A DNA stretch of 64,000 bases from Marinobacter sp. SS5-14b (lineage in GTDB: Bacteria > Pseudomonadota > Gammaproteobacteria > Pseudomonadales > Oleiphilaceae), in the NCBI RefSeq assembly GCF_030541005.1, contig NZ_JASSVM010000004.1:310001-374000 (forward strand), written 5' to 3'. The notes beneath the pieces are model-generated. The model had not been told where the DNA came from, did no database searches, and saw nothing but the letters and a program-made list of their open reading frames with translations. Made by a program: the position numbers and the translations under genes. Positions 27,362-36,842 of this stretch are shown here, piece after piece. The number at the start of each line of letters is the position of its first letter. Position 1 is the first letter of the stretch.

Positions 27362-28111
27362 ATGTATCGTGAGCGCCTGGTCGCAACGGAAGTGCATTCA
27401 GAAAACGCCCACAGGCTCAAACGCCTGTTGCTGGAATATCACGACTTCCGCCAGCTCAAATCGACTCACCCACTGCTGGACGACTCCCGCCGATTGGCCG
27501 ACTGGCAGGCCGAACGCCTGAAAACTACCCATCGGGACCTCTATCAACACCCCGGCTATCACACCGGGCTGGAATTTCTGCTGTCTGATCTCTACGCACC
27601 CGCCGGCATGACCCGCCGGGACGACAACATCGACCGCGTGTTCCCGAAAATGGTGAAGTGGCTGCCGGACCATCTGCTGGCCACCTTCGCCGGACTGGTG
27701 GAGCTCAACCTGATCACCCAGAGCCTGGACCTTGAACTGGCAGAATGGTTTGACCAGCAGGGCCTGAGTACCCAGGCAATTAGCCCCGAAGCCTGGTGCC
27801 AGGGCTACCGCGCCAGTCTTCAGTTACCGATCCGGGAGCGGCAGTTGGCGCTGGTCTCCGAGACGGGCCAGGAGCTGGACCGCTACGTGCGCAATCGCAC
27901 CCTGGGCTGGCTGCTGTCCATGACCCGTGGCCCCGCCGAGATGGCAGAGCTGGGCGATCTGCACAGCTTTCTGCACCGGGGGTACAGCGCGTTCCGGAAA
28001 ATGGATAAGGTAGATGTGCTGATTCATCGATTAATCAGCCGGGAACAGCAGGTAATGACAAACATACTGGAGGGCCACCCGGAGCCCTTCGCACTGCCGG
28101 GCGACCTTTAA
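27362..28111 (+). CDS. FFLEELY-motif family protein
   Basis: 249 residues, soluble, mostly helical. It resembles the uncharacterised proteobacterial family named for an FFLEELY peptide motif, here FLLSDLYAPAGMTRRDDNIDRVFPKMVKWLP at residues ~76-106. No catalytic motif is visible. ATG 27362 has GGAG upstream. It follows the hydrolase gene by 84 bp on the same strand and ends six bases from the convergent PHA-system gene. Function unknown. Confidence 0.7.
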   Translation: MYRERLVATEVHSENAHRLKRLLLEYHDFRQLKSTHPLLDDSRRLADWQAERLKTTHRDLYQHPGYHTGLEFLLSDLYAPAGMTRRDDNIDRVFPKMVKWLPDHLLATFAGLVELNLITQSLDLELAEWFDQQGLSTQAISPEAWCQGYRASLQLPIRERQLALVSETGQELDRYVRNRTLGWLLSMTRGPAEMAELGDLHSFLHRGYSAFRKMDKVDVLIHRLISREQQVMTNILEGHPEPFALPGDL

Positions 28112-28117
28112 CAGGCC

Positions 28118-28396
28118 TCAGGCCTGGATAATCTGATCCAGCTGGGAATGGATTTCCTGCTCAATACGAGACTTGAACGGGCGCAACATCAGGCCCAGCT
28201 CCAGGCGAATGTGCAAGTCCGTCTCGGCAATGTCCAGCTGACCCTTCACGCCACTGCGCTTGAACCTGAGAAGATCGCCTTCCCACTGGTAATTCACGTC
28301 AAACTGCTTTGACAGATCTTTAGCCAGAGTTTCGGCCGCCTCGCGGGCGTGTTCCTTGTCCAGCGTGTGGGCGCGGTGAATATCGATAACAGACAT
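28118..28396 (-). CDS. Polyhydroxyalkanoic acid system family protein
   Basis: 92 residues, soluble. It matches a small family (PHA_gran_rgn) annotated from its occurrence in polyhydroxyalkanoate-storing bacteria: MSVIDIHRAHTLDKEHAREAAETLAKDLSKQF, a YQWEGDLLRFKRSGVKGQL core and an amphipathic C-terminal helix. No PHA synthase or phasin gene is in this window, and the family occurs in bacteria without PHA granules, so the role is uncertain. It is divergent from ubiE, sharing ~115 bp of promoter region. Confidence 0.8.
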   Translation of the reverse strand: MSVIDIHRAHTLDKEHAREAAETLAKDLSKQFDVNYQWEGDLLRFKRSGVKGQLDIAETDLHIRLELGLMLRPFKSRIEQEIHSQLDQIIQA

Positions 28397-28452
28397 GAAT
28401 CAGTTTTCTCGGTAATTTGGAAACGGTTTTACAGTGTAAGCCGGTAATAAAC

Positions 28453-28480
28453 TTGTAGCCAACACCGGAGCAGTTAGAAT
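28453..28480 (+). promoter_or_regulatory. Possible sigma70 promoter for ubiE-ubiJ-ubiB
   Basis: TTGTAG (28453-28458) and TAGAAT (28475-28480) are 16 bases apart and end about 31 bases before the ubiE start. Confidence 0.4.
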
Positions 28481-28511
28481 ACGGGACGACATTCTGACAG
28501 GATCAATTCTC

Positions 28512-29294
28512 ATGAGCGAGCAGCAAACGCCAGGTGCACCCGGCAACGGCCAGGACGACGTGACCCACTTCGGTTTCCGTAACGTGCCGAAAAGCCAGAA
28601 AGCCAGCCAGGTCGCAGAAGTTTTTCACAGCGTGGCCGGCAAATACGACCTCATGAACGACTTGATGTCCATGGGTATTCACCGCCTGTGGAAACGCTTT
28701 ACCATTGAGCTGAGCGGCGTTCGCCCGGGCCATCAGGTACTCGACATTGCCGGCGGCACCGGCGACCTGACCATGAAATTTTCCGATCTGGTGGGGCCTT
28801 CCGGCCGAGTTGTGTTGGCAGACATCAACGCCTCCATGCTGCAGGTCGGCCGCAGCCGCCTGACCGACCGCGGCTACGCTGGCAACATCGAGTACGTGCA
28901 GGCCGATGCCGAGCACCTGCCATTCCCGGACAACAGCTTTAACGCCGTGTCTATTGCCTTTGGTCTGCGCAATGTGACCGACAAGGATCAGGCCCTGCGG
29001 GACATGACCCGCACCCTCAAACCCGGCGGCAAGCTAATGGTGCTGGAGTTCTCCAAGCCCACCAACCCGCTCCTGAGCAAGGCTTACGACACCTATTCAT
29101 TCAGCGCCCTGCCATTGATGGGCCAGCTGTTTGCCGGTGACAGCGAGAGCTACAAATACCTCGCCGAGTCCATCCGCATGCACCCGGATCAGGACACCTT
29201 GAAGGGCATGATGGAAAACGCCGGCCTGGTCAACTGCAGGTACTACAACATGACCGGCGGCATTGTGGCGCTGCACGTCGGAATCAAACCCTGA
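28512..29294 (+). CDS. ubiE: Ubiquinone/menaquinone C-methyltransferase UbiE
   Basis: 260 residues. SAM-dependent C-methylation of the quinone ring. The family N-terminus [25 protein letters not shown], the SAM motif [15 protein letters not shown] and the UbiE signature [26 protein letters not shown] are all present. A ~20-residue N-terminal extension precedes the domain. The stop overlaps the ubiJ start by one base, and ubiB follows, the common ubiE-ubiJ-ubiB order. Confidence 0.97.
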   Translation: MSEQQTPGAPGNGQDDVTHFGFRNVPKSQKASQVAEVFHSVAGKYDLMNDLMSMGIHRLWKRFTIELSGVRPGHQVLDIAGGTGDLTMKFSDLVGPSGRVVLADINASMLQVGRSRLTDRGYAGNIEYVQADAEHLPFPDNSFNAVSIAFGLRNVTDKDQALRDMTRTLKPGGKLMVLEFSKPTNPLLSKAYDTYSFSALPLMGQLFAGDSESYKYLAESIRMHPDQDTLKGMMENAGLVNCRYYNMTGGIVALHVGIKP

Positions 29295-29935
29295 TGTTTC
29301 CCGGCCCGACCCTGTTGTCTGCCATCAGCGCCATTGTCGAATCGGCGCTGAATCAGGCGCTGACGCTGGACCCGGCCGGGCGCAACGCACTGCTAAAGGC
29401 GCTTGCCGGGCCCGTACAGTTTCGCATTACCGCACCGCTGGCCATGAACTGGACGCTGGACCGCGCCGGTGACCAGGTGCAGGTGCGCAGCCAGCCGGCT
29501 GACGATGCCGTGCTGGAAATCACCGGCCGCCCCATAGCCTTTGCCGCACTGGCGTTGGGTGACGATCGGGTATTTGCTGATGAACGCCTGCAAGTGACGG
29601 GCGACACGGCCCTGGCGCATCAGATGCAACGGGCGCTGAACCAGCTGGAGCCAGACTGGGAAGCCGCCATGGCCCGCCATCTGGGTGACATACCGGCGCA
29701 TTTTCTGGGCAAGAGCATCCGCAGCGCGGCGCACTGGAGCCGGAACGCCGTCCGCACCATGAACAGCAACGTGGAAGAATACCTCCACGAAGAAAGCCGC
29801 GCCCTGCCCGGGCGACGAGAGCTGGAAGCGACTTTTCAGGATATTGACGAGCTCAACCTGCGCACCGAGCGCCTGGAAGCCCGGCTCGATCACCTGACCT
29901 CATCCGGTAGCCTTAACGATACGGAGAATCTGTGA
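29294..29935 (+). CDS. ubiJ: Ubiquinone biosynthesis accessory factor UbiJ (SCP2 domain)
   Basis: 213 residues. The N-terminal ~110 residues form an SCP2 sterol-carrier fold ([45 protein letters not shown]), thought to bind the hydrophobic quinone tail within the soluble Ubi metabolon; the C-terminus is helical with a final coiled coil ([23 protein letters not shown]). Position between ubiE and ubiB, with overlapping ends on both sides, settles the identity. Confidence 0.92.
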   Translation: MFPGPTLLSAISAIVESALNQALTLDPAGRNALLKALAGPVQFRITAPLAMNWTLDRAGDQVQVRSQPADDAVLEITGRPIAFAALALGDDRVFADERLQVTGDTALAHQMQRALNQLEPDWEAAMARHLGDIPAHFLGKSIRSAAHWSRNAVRTMNSNVEEYLHEESRALPGRRELEATFQDIDELNLRTERLEARLDHLTSSGSLNDTENL

Positions 29936-31575
29936 CTCGCCTGCGACGCCTGTTCCGAATTGCCTGGGTATTCTGCCGCTATCGGCTCGACACCTTTCTG
30001 CCCCTGGCGGAACTGCCCACACCTCTGAAAATCTTTTTCCTGCTGGCACCCTGGCACCTGTTCCCGCAACCCAAGCTCAGCCGGGGTGACCGCCTGCGCC
30101 TGGCACTGGAAGAACTCGGGCCGGTGTTCGTCAAATTCGGTCAGATTCTTTCCACCCGCCGGGATTTGCTGCCCGACGACATGGCCGATTCCCTGAAACA
30201 GCTGCAGGATCGGGTACCCCCTTTCCCCAGCGATCAGGCCCGGGGCATCATCGAGAAATCTCTCGGCGCGCCGGTGGCCGAGCTGTTTGCGGAGTTCAGC
30301 CCGGACCCGATGGCGTCGGCGTCGGTCGCTCAGGTACACGCTGCAACTCTGTCCAATGGCCAGAAAGTCGTGGTCAAGGTACTGCGCCCGGGCATCGAAA
30401 AAGTCATCCGGCAAGATCTCGGCCTGATGTATCTGATGGCAGGACTTCTCGAGAAATACTGGGCAGAAGGCAAACGCCTGCATCCGGTGGACGTGGTGGC
30501 GGATTATGATTCCACCATCCACGACGAACTCGACCTGCAGCGGGAAGCCGCTAACGCCAGCCAGTTACGCCGCAACTTCGACAACTCGCCACTGATCTAC
30601 ATTCCGTTTATCGACTGGGATTACACCCGCAAGTCCGTACTGGTAATGGAACGGATTCACGGCATTCCGATTGCCGACGTCGACACCCTTCGGGACGCCG
30701 GCGTGAACATGAAGGTACTGGCCGAGAAAGGCGTAGAAATCTTTTTCACCCAGGTGTTCCGGGACAGCTTTTTCCACGCCGATATGCACCCGGGCAATAT
30801 CTTTGTTGACGCCTCCAACCCAGCGGACCCGCAGTACATCGCCATCGATTTCGGCATCGTAGGCACCCTGGCTCCAGACGATCAGAGCTATCTGGCTCGC
30901 AACCTGCTCGCGTTCTTCCGTCGGGATTACCGACAGGTGGCCCAGCTGCACATACAATCCGGCTGGGTGCCACCGGATACCCGCATTAACGAATTTGAAG
31001 CCGCCATCCGCACCGTGTGCGAACCGATTTTTGAAAAGCCTTTGAAAGACATCTCCTTTGGCCACTTCCTGCTGCGGCTGTTCCAGACCGCCCGCCGGTT
31101 CAACATGGAAGTGCAGCCCCAGCTGGTGTTGTTGCAGAAGACCCTGCTCAACGTTGAAGGTTTGGGCCGCCAGCTGTATCCGGACCTGGACCTGTGGAGC
31201 ACCGCCCAGCCGTTTCTCGAAAAATGGATGCGCCAGCGTGTCGGCCCGGCTGGGCTGATAAAGTCGCTGCAAACACACCTGCCCTCGTGGCTGGAGCAAT
31301 CCCCGGAAATGCCGCAACTGGTGCATGATGCTCTGTTACAGCTACGCGGCAGCGGCCCGACCGAAGAACAGAACCGGGCCACCCTGGCGCTGATGAAAGA
31401 ACAGCAGCTGCGCAGCGAACGCCGTTGGCGCCGGGGCTTTATCGCCGCAGTGCTTGCAGTCGCGGCCATCGCAGGCAGCCAGCCGGATGCCCAACAGTGG
31501 GTGACCGACATGCCGGCCTGGAGCTGGGTCTTGCTTGCCGCGGCAGCAGGCGTCATGCTTCGGGGCAGCCGCTGA
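29932..31575 (+). CDS. ubiB: Ubiquinone biosynthesis protein UbiB (ADCK/ABC1 kinase-like ATPase)
   Basis: 547 residues. An atypical protein-kinase-like ATPase needed for ubiquinone synthesis. The KxGQ motif of the family reads [15 protein letters not shown]; the Ala-rich loop [12 protein letters not shown], catalytic [12 protein letters not shown] and metal-binding AIDFGIVG follow. Two C-terminal hydrophobic segments ([15 protein letters not shown] and [14 protein letters not shown]) anchor it in the inner membrane. GTG 29932 overlaps the ubiJ stop. Confidence 0.97.
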   Translation: MTRLRRLFRIAWVFCRYRLDTFLPLAELPTPLKIFFLLAPWHLFPQPKLSRGDRLRLALEELGPVFVKFGQILSTRRDLLPDDMADSLKQLQDRVPPFPSDQARGIIEKSLGAPVAELFAEFSPDPMASASVAQVHAATLSNGQKVVVKVLRPGIEKVIRQDLGLMYLMAGLLEKYWAEGKRLHPVDVVADYDSTIHDELDLQREAANASQLRRNFDNSPLIYIPFIDWDYTRKSVLVMERIHGIPIADVDTLRDAGVNMKVLAEKGVEIFFTQVFRDSFFHADMHPGNIFVDASNPADPQYIAIDFGIVGTLAPDDQSYLARNLLAFFRRDYRQVAQLHIQSGWVPPDTRINEFEAAIRTVCEPIFEKPLKDISFGHFLLRLFQTARRFNMEVQPQLVLLQKTLLNVEGLGRQLYPDLDLWSTAQPFLEKWMRQRVGPAGLIKSLQTHLPSWLEQSPEMPQLVHDALLQLRGSGPTEEQNRATLALMKEQQLRSERRWRRGFIAAVLAVAAIAGSQPDAQQWVTDMPAWSWVLLAAAAGVMLRGSR

Positions 31576-31602
31576 ACCGATCGATTTTCAGGATTCACAA
31601 AA

Positions 31603-32019
31603 ATGCAAGATTCCCCCGCTAACGTCGTACAGCCTGACTGGCTCGACGAGATCCGCTGGACGGACGAAGGCCTGGTGCCGGCCATCGCGCAGGATGCCGA
31701 CAACGGTGACATTCTGATGATGGCCTGGATGAACCGGGAGTCGCTCCAGCTAACCGTTGAGGAAGGTCAGGCGGTGTACTGGTCCCGCTCCCGGGGCAAA
31801 CTCTGGCGCAAGGGCGAAAGCTCCGGGCACCAGCAGCTACTCAGGGATATTCGCCTTGACTGCGATGCCGATGTAATTCTGCTGAAAGTGGAACAAAAAG
31901 GCGGCATTGCCTGCCATACTGGGCGACGAAGCTGTTTTTATCGCACCCTGAAAAATGGCCAGTGGGTCAGTGCCGAACCGGTACTGAAAGATCCAAACGC
32001 CATCTACGGCAGTAAGTGA
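31603..32019 (+). CDS. hisI: Phosphoribosyl-AMP cyclohydrolase HisI
   Basis: 138 residues; third step of histidine synthesis, opening the adenine ring of PR-AMP. The zinc and metal-binding motifs are visible: [16 protein letters not shown]-like start, [31 protein letters not shown] and [11 protein letters not shown]. It is the single-domain form; HisE is separate and follows 12 bp later. The pair sits away from other his genes, between ubiB and tatA, a common gammaproteobacterial arrangement. Confidence 0.96.
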   Translation: MQDSPANVVQPDWLDEIRWTDEGLVPAIAQDADNGDILMMAWMNRESLQLTVEEGQAVYWSRSRGKLWRKGESSGHQQLLRDIRLDCDADVILLKVEQKGGIACHTGRRSCFYRTLKNGQWVSAEPVLKDPNAIYGSK

Positions 32020-32031
32020 GGAGCAGACACC

Positions 32032-32361
32032 GTGAGTGATGTACTGGAACGACTGGCACAGGTGCTCGAAGCCAGAAAAGATGCAGACCCCGACACCTCC
32101 TACGTTGCCAGCCTGCATGCAAAGGGGCTGAACAAGATTTTGGAGAAAGTCGGCGAAGAGTGCACGGAAACCCTGCTGGCCGCGAAAGACGCTGAACACT
32201 CCGGTGAAACCCGGGACGTCGTCTACGAAACAGCCGACTTGTGGTTCCACAGCATGGTCATGCTGTCCCGGCTCGGCCTGGGCCCGAAAGATGTCATAGA
32301 TGAGCTGGCCAGCCGTTTTGATTTGTCTGGCCTGGAAGAAAAAGCGTCAAGGCAGTCCTGA
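32032..32361 (+). CDS. hisE: Phosphoribosyl-ATP pyrophosphatase HisE
   Basis: 109 residues; second step of histidine synthesis, hydrolysing PR-ATP to PR-AMP. All-alpha MazG-like fold with [30 protein letters not shown] and the acidic run [15 protein letters not shown] that binds magnesium. GTG 32032 follows GAGGAG. It is downstream of hisI and before tatA. Confidence 0.95.
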   Translation: MSDVLERLAQVLEARKDADPDTSYVASLHAKGLNKILEKVGEECTETLLAAKDAEHSGETRDVVYETADLWFHSMVMLSRLGLGPKDVIDELASRFDLSGLEEKASRQS

Positions 32362-32447
32362 GGGAGTACCCCTAACGGGGATTTCCGCCAGAGGCCGCGG
32401 TTGGCGTACAATGTCACGGAACAGAAACAATTGAACGAGGACCCCTC

Positions 32448-32675
32448 ATGGGTATCAGTATCTGGCAACTTCTTATCGTACTCGGCATCGTCATCCTGCT
32501 GTTCGGAACCAAGAAACTGCGCAATATCGGCACGGACCTGGGCGGCGCCATCCGTGGATTCAAAAAATCCATGAACGACGATGACGACAAAGCAGCCGAA
32601 GCAGATATTCTGGAAGGTCAGAAGGCGGAACAGGCCAAGACCGACGAAAAAACCCAGGAAAAGCAGAAGAGCTGA
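32448..32675 (+). CDS. tatA: Sec-independent protein translocase subunit TatA
   Basis: 75 residues. One short N-terminal membrane helix ([22 protein letters not shown]), the conserved FG hinge, an amphipathic helix ([16 protein letters not shown]) and an acidic tail. It forms the size-variable pore for folded proteins carrying twin-arginine signals. GAGGA precedes the ATG. tatB and tatC follow directly. Confidence 0.96.
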   Translation: MGISIWQLLIVLGIVILLFGTKKLRNIGTDLGGAIRGFKKSMNDDDDKAAEADILEGQKAEQAKTDEKTQEKQKS

Positions 32676-32686
32676 GCAACCTCTGA

Positions 32687-33139
32687 ATGTTTGATATCGG
32701 CTTTGTTGAACTGCTGATCTGCGGCATTATCGCGCTGCTCGTGCTGGGCCCGGAGCGGCTTCCCACTGCTGCCCGGGCTGCCGGTCGCTGGATTGGTGGT
32801 GCCCGTCGTATGGTGAGCCAGTTTACCTCTGAGCTTGACCGTGAGCTCAAGGCCGAAGAACTTCGTGAGCAATTGCGCAAAGCGGGCGACGTCGGCCTGG
32901 AAGACGTAAACAAGACCGTGCGAGGTGCGCTCGACGAAGCCAAAAAATACGAGCACATGATTCTTCCGGACAGCGAGACCCGTAAGCCGCGGCCTGCCCC
33001 CGCGACCCGGCGCGTAGCTCAAGCCCAGGATTCGGACAGCAATGGCGGCGCCGAACCGGACGCAACCACAACCCCGGCCAATCAGCCTGGTACCAACGCT
33101 GACCAAGCACCCGCGAGTTCACCGGATAACCGTTCATGA
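32687..33139 (+). CDS. tatB: Sec-independent protein translocase subunit TatB
   Basis: 150 residues. The N-terminus MFDIGFVELLICGIIALLVLGPERLP has the family Glu and GPxxLP hinge, then an amphipathic helix and a charged, Pro/Ala-rich tail (PAPATRRVAQAQ, TTPANQPGTN). With TatC it forms the signal-peptide receptor. The stop overlaps the tatC start by four bases. Confidence 0.95.
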   Translation: MFDIGFVELLICGIIALLVLGPERLPTAARAAGRWIGGARRMVSQFTSELDRELKAEELREQLRKAGDVGLEDVNKTVRGALDEAKKYEHMILPDSETRKPRPAPATRRVAQAQDSDSNGGAEPDATTTPANQPGTNADQAPASSPDNRS

Positions 33140-33918
33140 GTTCAGCACCTGCCGGCAACCAGACACCGCCTGAGCAACAGGAGATGCCCCTGATCGAGCA
33201 CCTGCTCGAGCTGCGTAACCGACTGCTCAAAATGGTGCTGGCCGTCATTATCTGCTTTGCCGTCATCTACCCGTTTGCCAACGAACTCTATCTGCTGCTG
33301 TCTCAGCCCCTGCGAGAGCTGCTGCCGGTTGGCCAGATGATGATTGCCACCGACATTACCTCGCCCTTTTTCGCTCCCCTGAAGCTGGCTCTGGTGCTGG
33401 CGGTCTTTGCCGCCATTCCCGTCATTCTCTACCAACTTTGGAGCTTTATCGCGCCCGGCCTGTACGCTCATGAAAAACGCCTGGCGTTTCCACTGTTATT
33501 CACCTCCGTCATTCTGTTTTACGGCGGGGCCGCCTTCGCCTACTTTGTGGTTTTTCCTTTGGTGTTCGGGTTCTTTACCGCCATCGGCCCGGAAGGCATT
33601 GTGGAACTGCCAGACATCACCAGCTACCTGAACTTTGTTCTGAAAATGTTCTTTGCCTTCGGCGTCGCCTTTGAAATCCCGATTGCCACGGTGTTGCTGA
33701 TCCTGACGGGCGCCACCACACCCCAGGATCTGGCGGCCAAGCGCCCCTACGTGGTGGTGGGCTGCTTCATCATCGGTATGCTGCTGACCCCCCCGGACAT
33801 CATCTCTCAGACCCTGCTGGCCGTGCCCATGTGGATTCTGTTCGAGTTCGGCATACTCTTTGGCCGCCTGGCGTACCGGCAAAGACAGGATGACGCCGAA
33901 GGCGAGCCCGAAGCCTGA
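33136..33918 (+). CDS. tatC: Sec-independent protein translocase subunit TatC
   Basis: 260 residues with six membrane helices. Family motifs include MPLIEHLLELRNRLLKMVLAV at the N-terminus, FAPLKLALVLAVFAAIPVILYQLWSFIAPGLY, and FGVAFEIPIATVLL. It recognises twin-arginine signal peptides. The stop overlaps the rsmE start (TGATG). Confidence 0.97.
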   Translation: MSSAPAGNQTPPEQQEMPLIEHLLELRNRLLKMVLAVIICFAVIYPFANELYLLLSQPLRELLPVGQMMIATDITSPFFAPLKLALVLAVFAAIPVILYQLWSFIAPGLYAHEKRLAFPLLFTSVILFYGGAAFAYFVVFPLVFGFFTAIGPEGIVELPDITSYLNFVLKMFFAFGVAFEIPIATVLLILTGATTPQDLAAKRPYVVVGCFIIGMLLTPPDIISQTLLAVPMWILFEFGILFGRLAYRQRQDDAEGEPEA

Positions 33919-34637
33919 TGAATCTGGCGTTACTTTTTGACGAAGACTTCCTCAGCCCGGACAGGGTGCTGCTGCGCGGACGCCGTCTTGAACACCTGAA
34001 CACCGTACTGAAGGCCTGCGCCGGTGACCGCATTCCCGTGGGCAGGGTAAATGGTGCCATGGGCCATGGCGACGTGCTCAGGCTGACCGACAGTGAAGCG
34101 GAACTTCAGGTGAACCTGAACCAGAAAGCTCCCGCGCCCCTGCCACTAACCCTTATCCTCGCCATGCCGCGCCCGAAGATGTTCCGCCGGGTGCTGCAAA
34201 CCTGCGCGTCGCTGGGCGTAAAGGATATCTGGCTGATCAACAGCTACAAGGTCGAAAAGAGCTTCTGGCAGACGCCCTGGCTGTCGGAAGACAACCTCCG
34301 GGAGAACCTGACCCTCGGGCTGGAGCAGGCCAAAGATACCGCCATGCCCCGGGTGCACATCCGCAAGTTATTCAAACCCTTCGTGGAAGACGAACTGCCG
34401 GCCCTGCTGGTGGGTAAACGCGCCCTGGTGGCCCATCCGGGCATGGCCACGCCCTGCCCCACACACCTTTCTGAGCCCGCAGCTCTGTGCATTGGCCCGG
34501 AAGGTGGGTTTACCGATTACGAAGTGGGAAAACTGGAAGAAGCCGGCTGCCAGAGCGTGCACCTTGGCCCACGCATCCTGCGCGTGGAAACTGCCGTGCC
34601 GGTGCTGGTCAGCCGGTTGTATGATGGCTGCCTTTAA
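33918..34637 (+). CDS. rsmE: 16S rRNA (uracil1498-N3)-methyltransferase RsmE
   Basis: 239 residues. A SPOUT-fold methyltransferase with an N-terminal PUA-like domain; the knotted C-terminal domain carries CIGPEGGFTDYEVGKLEEAGCQSVHLGPRILRVETA, the SAM-binding signature. It modifies U1498 of 16S rRNA. Here it is coupled to tatC by overlap and converges with the DUF808 gene, whose stop it overlaps by four bases. Confidence 0.95.
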   Translation: MNLALLFDEDFLSPDRVLLRGRRLEHLNTVLKACAGDRIPVGRVNGAMGHGDVLRLTDSEAELQVNLNQKAPAPLPLTLILAMPRPKMFRRVLQTCASLGVKDIWLINSYKVEKSFWQTPWLSEDNLRENLTLGLEQAKDTAMPRVHIRKLFKPFVEDELPALLVGKRALVAHPGMATPCPTHLSEPAALCIGPEGGFTDYEVGKLEEAGCQSVHLGPRILRVETAVPVLVSRLYDGCL

Positions 34638-35548
34638 GCGTTTCGCTTCTGCCACAGCTTGAGTATCGGCGTAATCACCGCAACCAACAGACCACCCGCC
34701 AGCAAACCGAATACGCCATCCCCCAGAGTGGTCACCAGCACCTCCGGCACCGAGGAAAGCATGCCGGCAACATGGTGAATGGCCTCGTAGACCGCCGGAA
34801 TGCCGTGCGTCAGAATGCCGCCACCCACCAGAAACATGGCGATGGTGCCAAGCACCGACAGGGTTTTCATCATCCAGGGTGCCAGCCACAGTATGGCCTG
34901 CCCCACGTTTTGTGCTAACGCATTCGCTTTCTGGCTCAAATAGAGGCCGGCATCGTCGAGCTTCACAATACCCGCTACCAGGCCATAAACCCCCACGGTG
35001 ACCATCAGCGCCACCACCGTCAGCACCGCAAACTGCATGCCGAAGCTTTTGTCTGCCACCGTGCCGAGGGTAATGGCGATGATCTCTGCCGAGAGGATAA
35101 AGTCGGTACGAATGGCGCCTTTGATTTTGTCTTTTTCAACGGCTTTCAGGTCCACCTCCGGCTTTTTCAGGGCTTCCCGGAGATCTTCCCGATGCTTCTG
35201 CTCTTCTTCTTTGTGCAGAACCTTGTGAACCAGTTTTTCAAAGCCTTCATAGCACAGGAAAGCCCCGCCAAGCATCAGTAACGGCACGATCAGCCAAGGC
35301 ACAAAAAAGCTGATGGCCAGGGCCGCCGGCACCAGGATCGCCTTATTGATAAATGAACCCTTTGCCACTGCCCACACTACCGGGATTTCCCGGGCTGGTT
35401 TTACACCAGACACCTGCTGGGCGTTGAGTGCCAGATCATCCCCCAGTACACCGGCGGTTTTTTTGGTTGCAGTTTTGGTCATCAGGGCGACATCATCCAG
35501 TACGGTGGCGATGTCATCGAGCAGGGTAAGAAGGCTGGCGCCAGCCAT
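34634..35548 (-). CDS. DUF808 family membrane protein (YedI-like)
   Basis: 304 residues with several membrane segments: FLVGGGILTHGIP and ILVPAALAISFFVPWLIVPLLMLGGAFL are clear. The start MAGASLLTLLDDIATVLDDVALMTKTATKKTAGVLGDDLALNAQQVSGV and the EEEQKHREDLREALKKPEVDLKAVEKDKIKGAIRTDFILSAEIIAI run are typical of the DUF808/YedI family. Function is not known. It is a single gene between rsmE and ubiI. Confidence 0.9.
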   Translation of the reverse strand: MAGASLLTLLDDIATVLDDVALMTKTATKKTAGVLGDDLALNAQQVSGVKPAREIPVVWAVAKGSFINKAILVPAALAISFFVPWLIVPLLMLGGAFLCYEGFEKLVHKVLHKEEEQKHREDLREALKKPEVDLKAVEKDKIKGAIRTDFILSAEIIAITLGTVADKSFGMQFAVLTVVALMVTVGVYGLVAGIVKLDDAGLYLSQKANALAQNVGQAILWLAPWMMKTLSVLGTIAMFLVGGGILTHGIPAVYEAIHHVAGMLSSVPEVLVTTLGDGVFGLLAGGLLVAVITPILKLWQKRNA

Positions 35549-35618
35549 AAACAGTTCCTTTGTCTGGTGGAGGATGAGTTTCAGTGGCGGGAAGTTTACG
35601 GAATCCGCCCTGTCAGTT

Positions 35619-36842
35619 CTACTCGCTGGTTCCCATTGCCTCTGCGGCGATCCGGTTTTTCAGAGGTGCCAGCTTGTCGAGCCAGCGCATGCCGGTATTG
35701 CGCAACCACCGGATCGGCAGTTCGTCACGGGAAAATAACTGTTTGAAGCCTTCCATTGCGGCCATCATGGTGAGATTTTCACCCTTTCGACGGCGTTGAT
35801 AACGAGCCAGCACCAGCGCATCATCCGGCGCCAGGCCGAGAGTTCTGGCACGCCCGAGCTCTTCCAGAAGCGCCCTGACATCGCCATAACCCAGGTTGGC
35901 CCCCTGCCCCGCCAGCGGATGAATGGTATGAGCTGCATCACCCACCAGCGCCAGCCCATTCGCCACGTAATCTTTGGCGTGGCGCTGGCGAAGCGGAAAC
36001 GCAAAGCGTTGAGAGACCGCAACAACCTCCCCCAGCTCCCGCTCAATGGCGGCTTCAAGTTCTCGGCGGAAAGCCTCGGGTTCAAGCGCCATCAACCGCC
36101 GGGCTTCGCGGGTGTCCTGCGACCAGACGATCGAGCAAAAATGGTCATCTCCGGTTTCCGACTGCAAGGGCAGAAAGGCCAGGGGCCCGGTGGGCGAAAA
36201 CCGCTGCCAGGCGGTAAAGCGATGGGGCTGGCGGGTGCGTACGCTGCACACAATGGCTTGCTGGTCGTAATCCCACTCACGGGTTGCCAGGCCACTCCAC
36301 TGGCGCATTCTGGACATGGCCCCATCGGCACCGACGACCAGCTCTGCTGTCACCTGCCGGCCATCTTCCAGCGCCACCCCGCTGGTGCGGCTCCAGCCAC
36401 TGACCCGGGCGCCGTCTATTAATGTGACCGTGCTGTTGGCGATTGCCTCAAACAGGGCCCGGACAATGTGCCGGTTCTCGACAATGGTGCCCAGTGATTG
36501 GGCATGCAGTTCGGCCGCATCAAAATGAATCCGGCCAGTGCCGTCACCATCCCACACCGTCATTTCCCGGTAGCTGCAGTGCCTTCCCGAGAGCACCCGC
36601 TGCCAGGCGCCCAGGTCGTCCAGCAGCCGGGCACTCGCCAGGGAGATGGCGCTGACTCTGGGTTCAAAATCTTCCACGCCAGAGGCTTGCTCCGGCGGCG
36701 CCAGCAACACGTCTGCCGACGCCCCCTCAATCAACCCAACCCGCCAGCCTTGCTGCGACAACCCCAGGGAGAGGGCCGAACCGATCATGCCGCCACCCAC
36801 TACCAGGATGTCGAAATGCTGAACACTGGAATCACTGGTCAT
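35619..36842 (-). CDS. ubiI: FAD-dependent ubiquinone hydroxylase, UbiI/VisC type
   Basis: 407 residues from ATG 36842, ten bases after AAGGAG; upstream in-frame Met would add an unrelated 45 residues overlapping ubiH. Class A flavin monooxygenase: FDILVVGGGMIGSALSLGLSQ binds FAD, VVGADGAMSRMRQW is the DG motif, and GDAAHTIHPLAGQGANLGYGD the GD motif. It adds an oxygen to the ubiquinone ring. The order ygfB-pepP-ubiH-this gene matches E. coli, where the last is ubiI; UbiF or UbiM specificity cannot be excluded from sequence alone. Confidence 0.88.
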   Translation of the reverse strand: MTSDSSVQHFDILVVGGGMIGSALSLGLSQQGWRVGLIEGASADVLLAPPEQASGVEDFEPRVSAISLASARLLDDLGAWQRVLSGRHCSYREMTVWDGDGTGRIHFDAAELHAQSLGTIVENRHIVRALFEAIANSTVTLIDGARVSGWSRTSGVALEDGRQVTAELVVGADGAMSRMRQWSGLATREWDYDQQAIVCSVRTRQPHRFTAWQRFSPTGPLAFLPLQSETGDDHFCSIVWSQDTREARRLMALEPEAFRRELEAAIERELGEVVAVSQRFAFPLRQRHAKDYVANGLALVGDAAHTIHPLAGQGANLGYGDVRALLEELGRARTLGLAPDDALVLARYQRRRKGENLTMMAAMEGFKQLFSRDELPIRWLRNTGMRWLDKLAPLKNRIAAEAMGTSE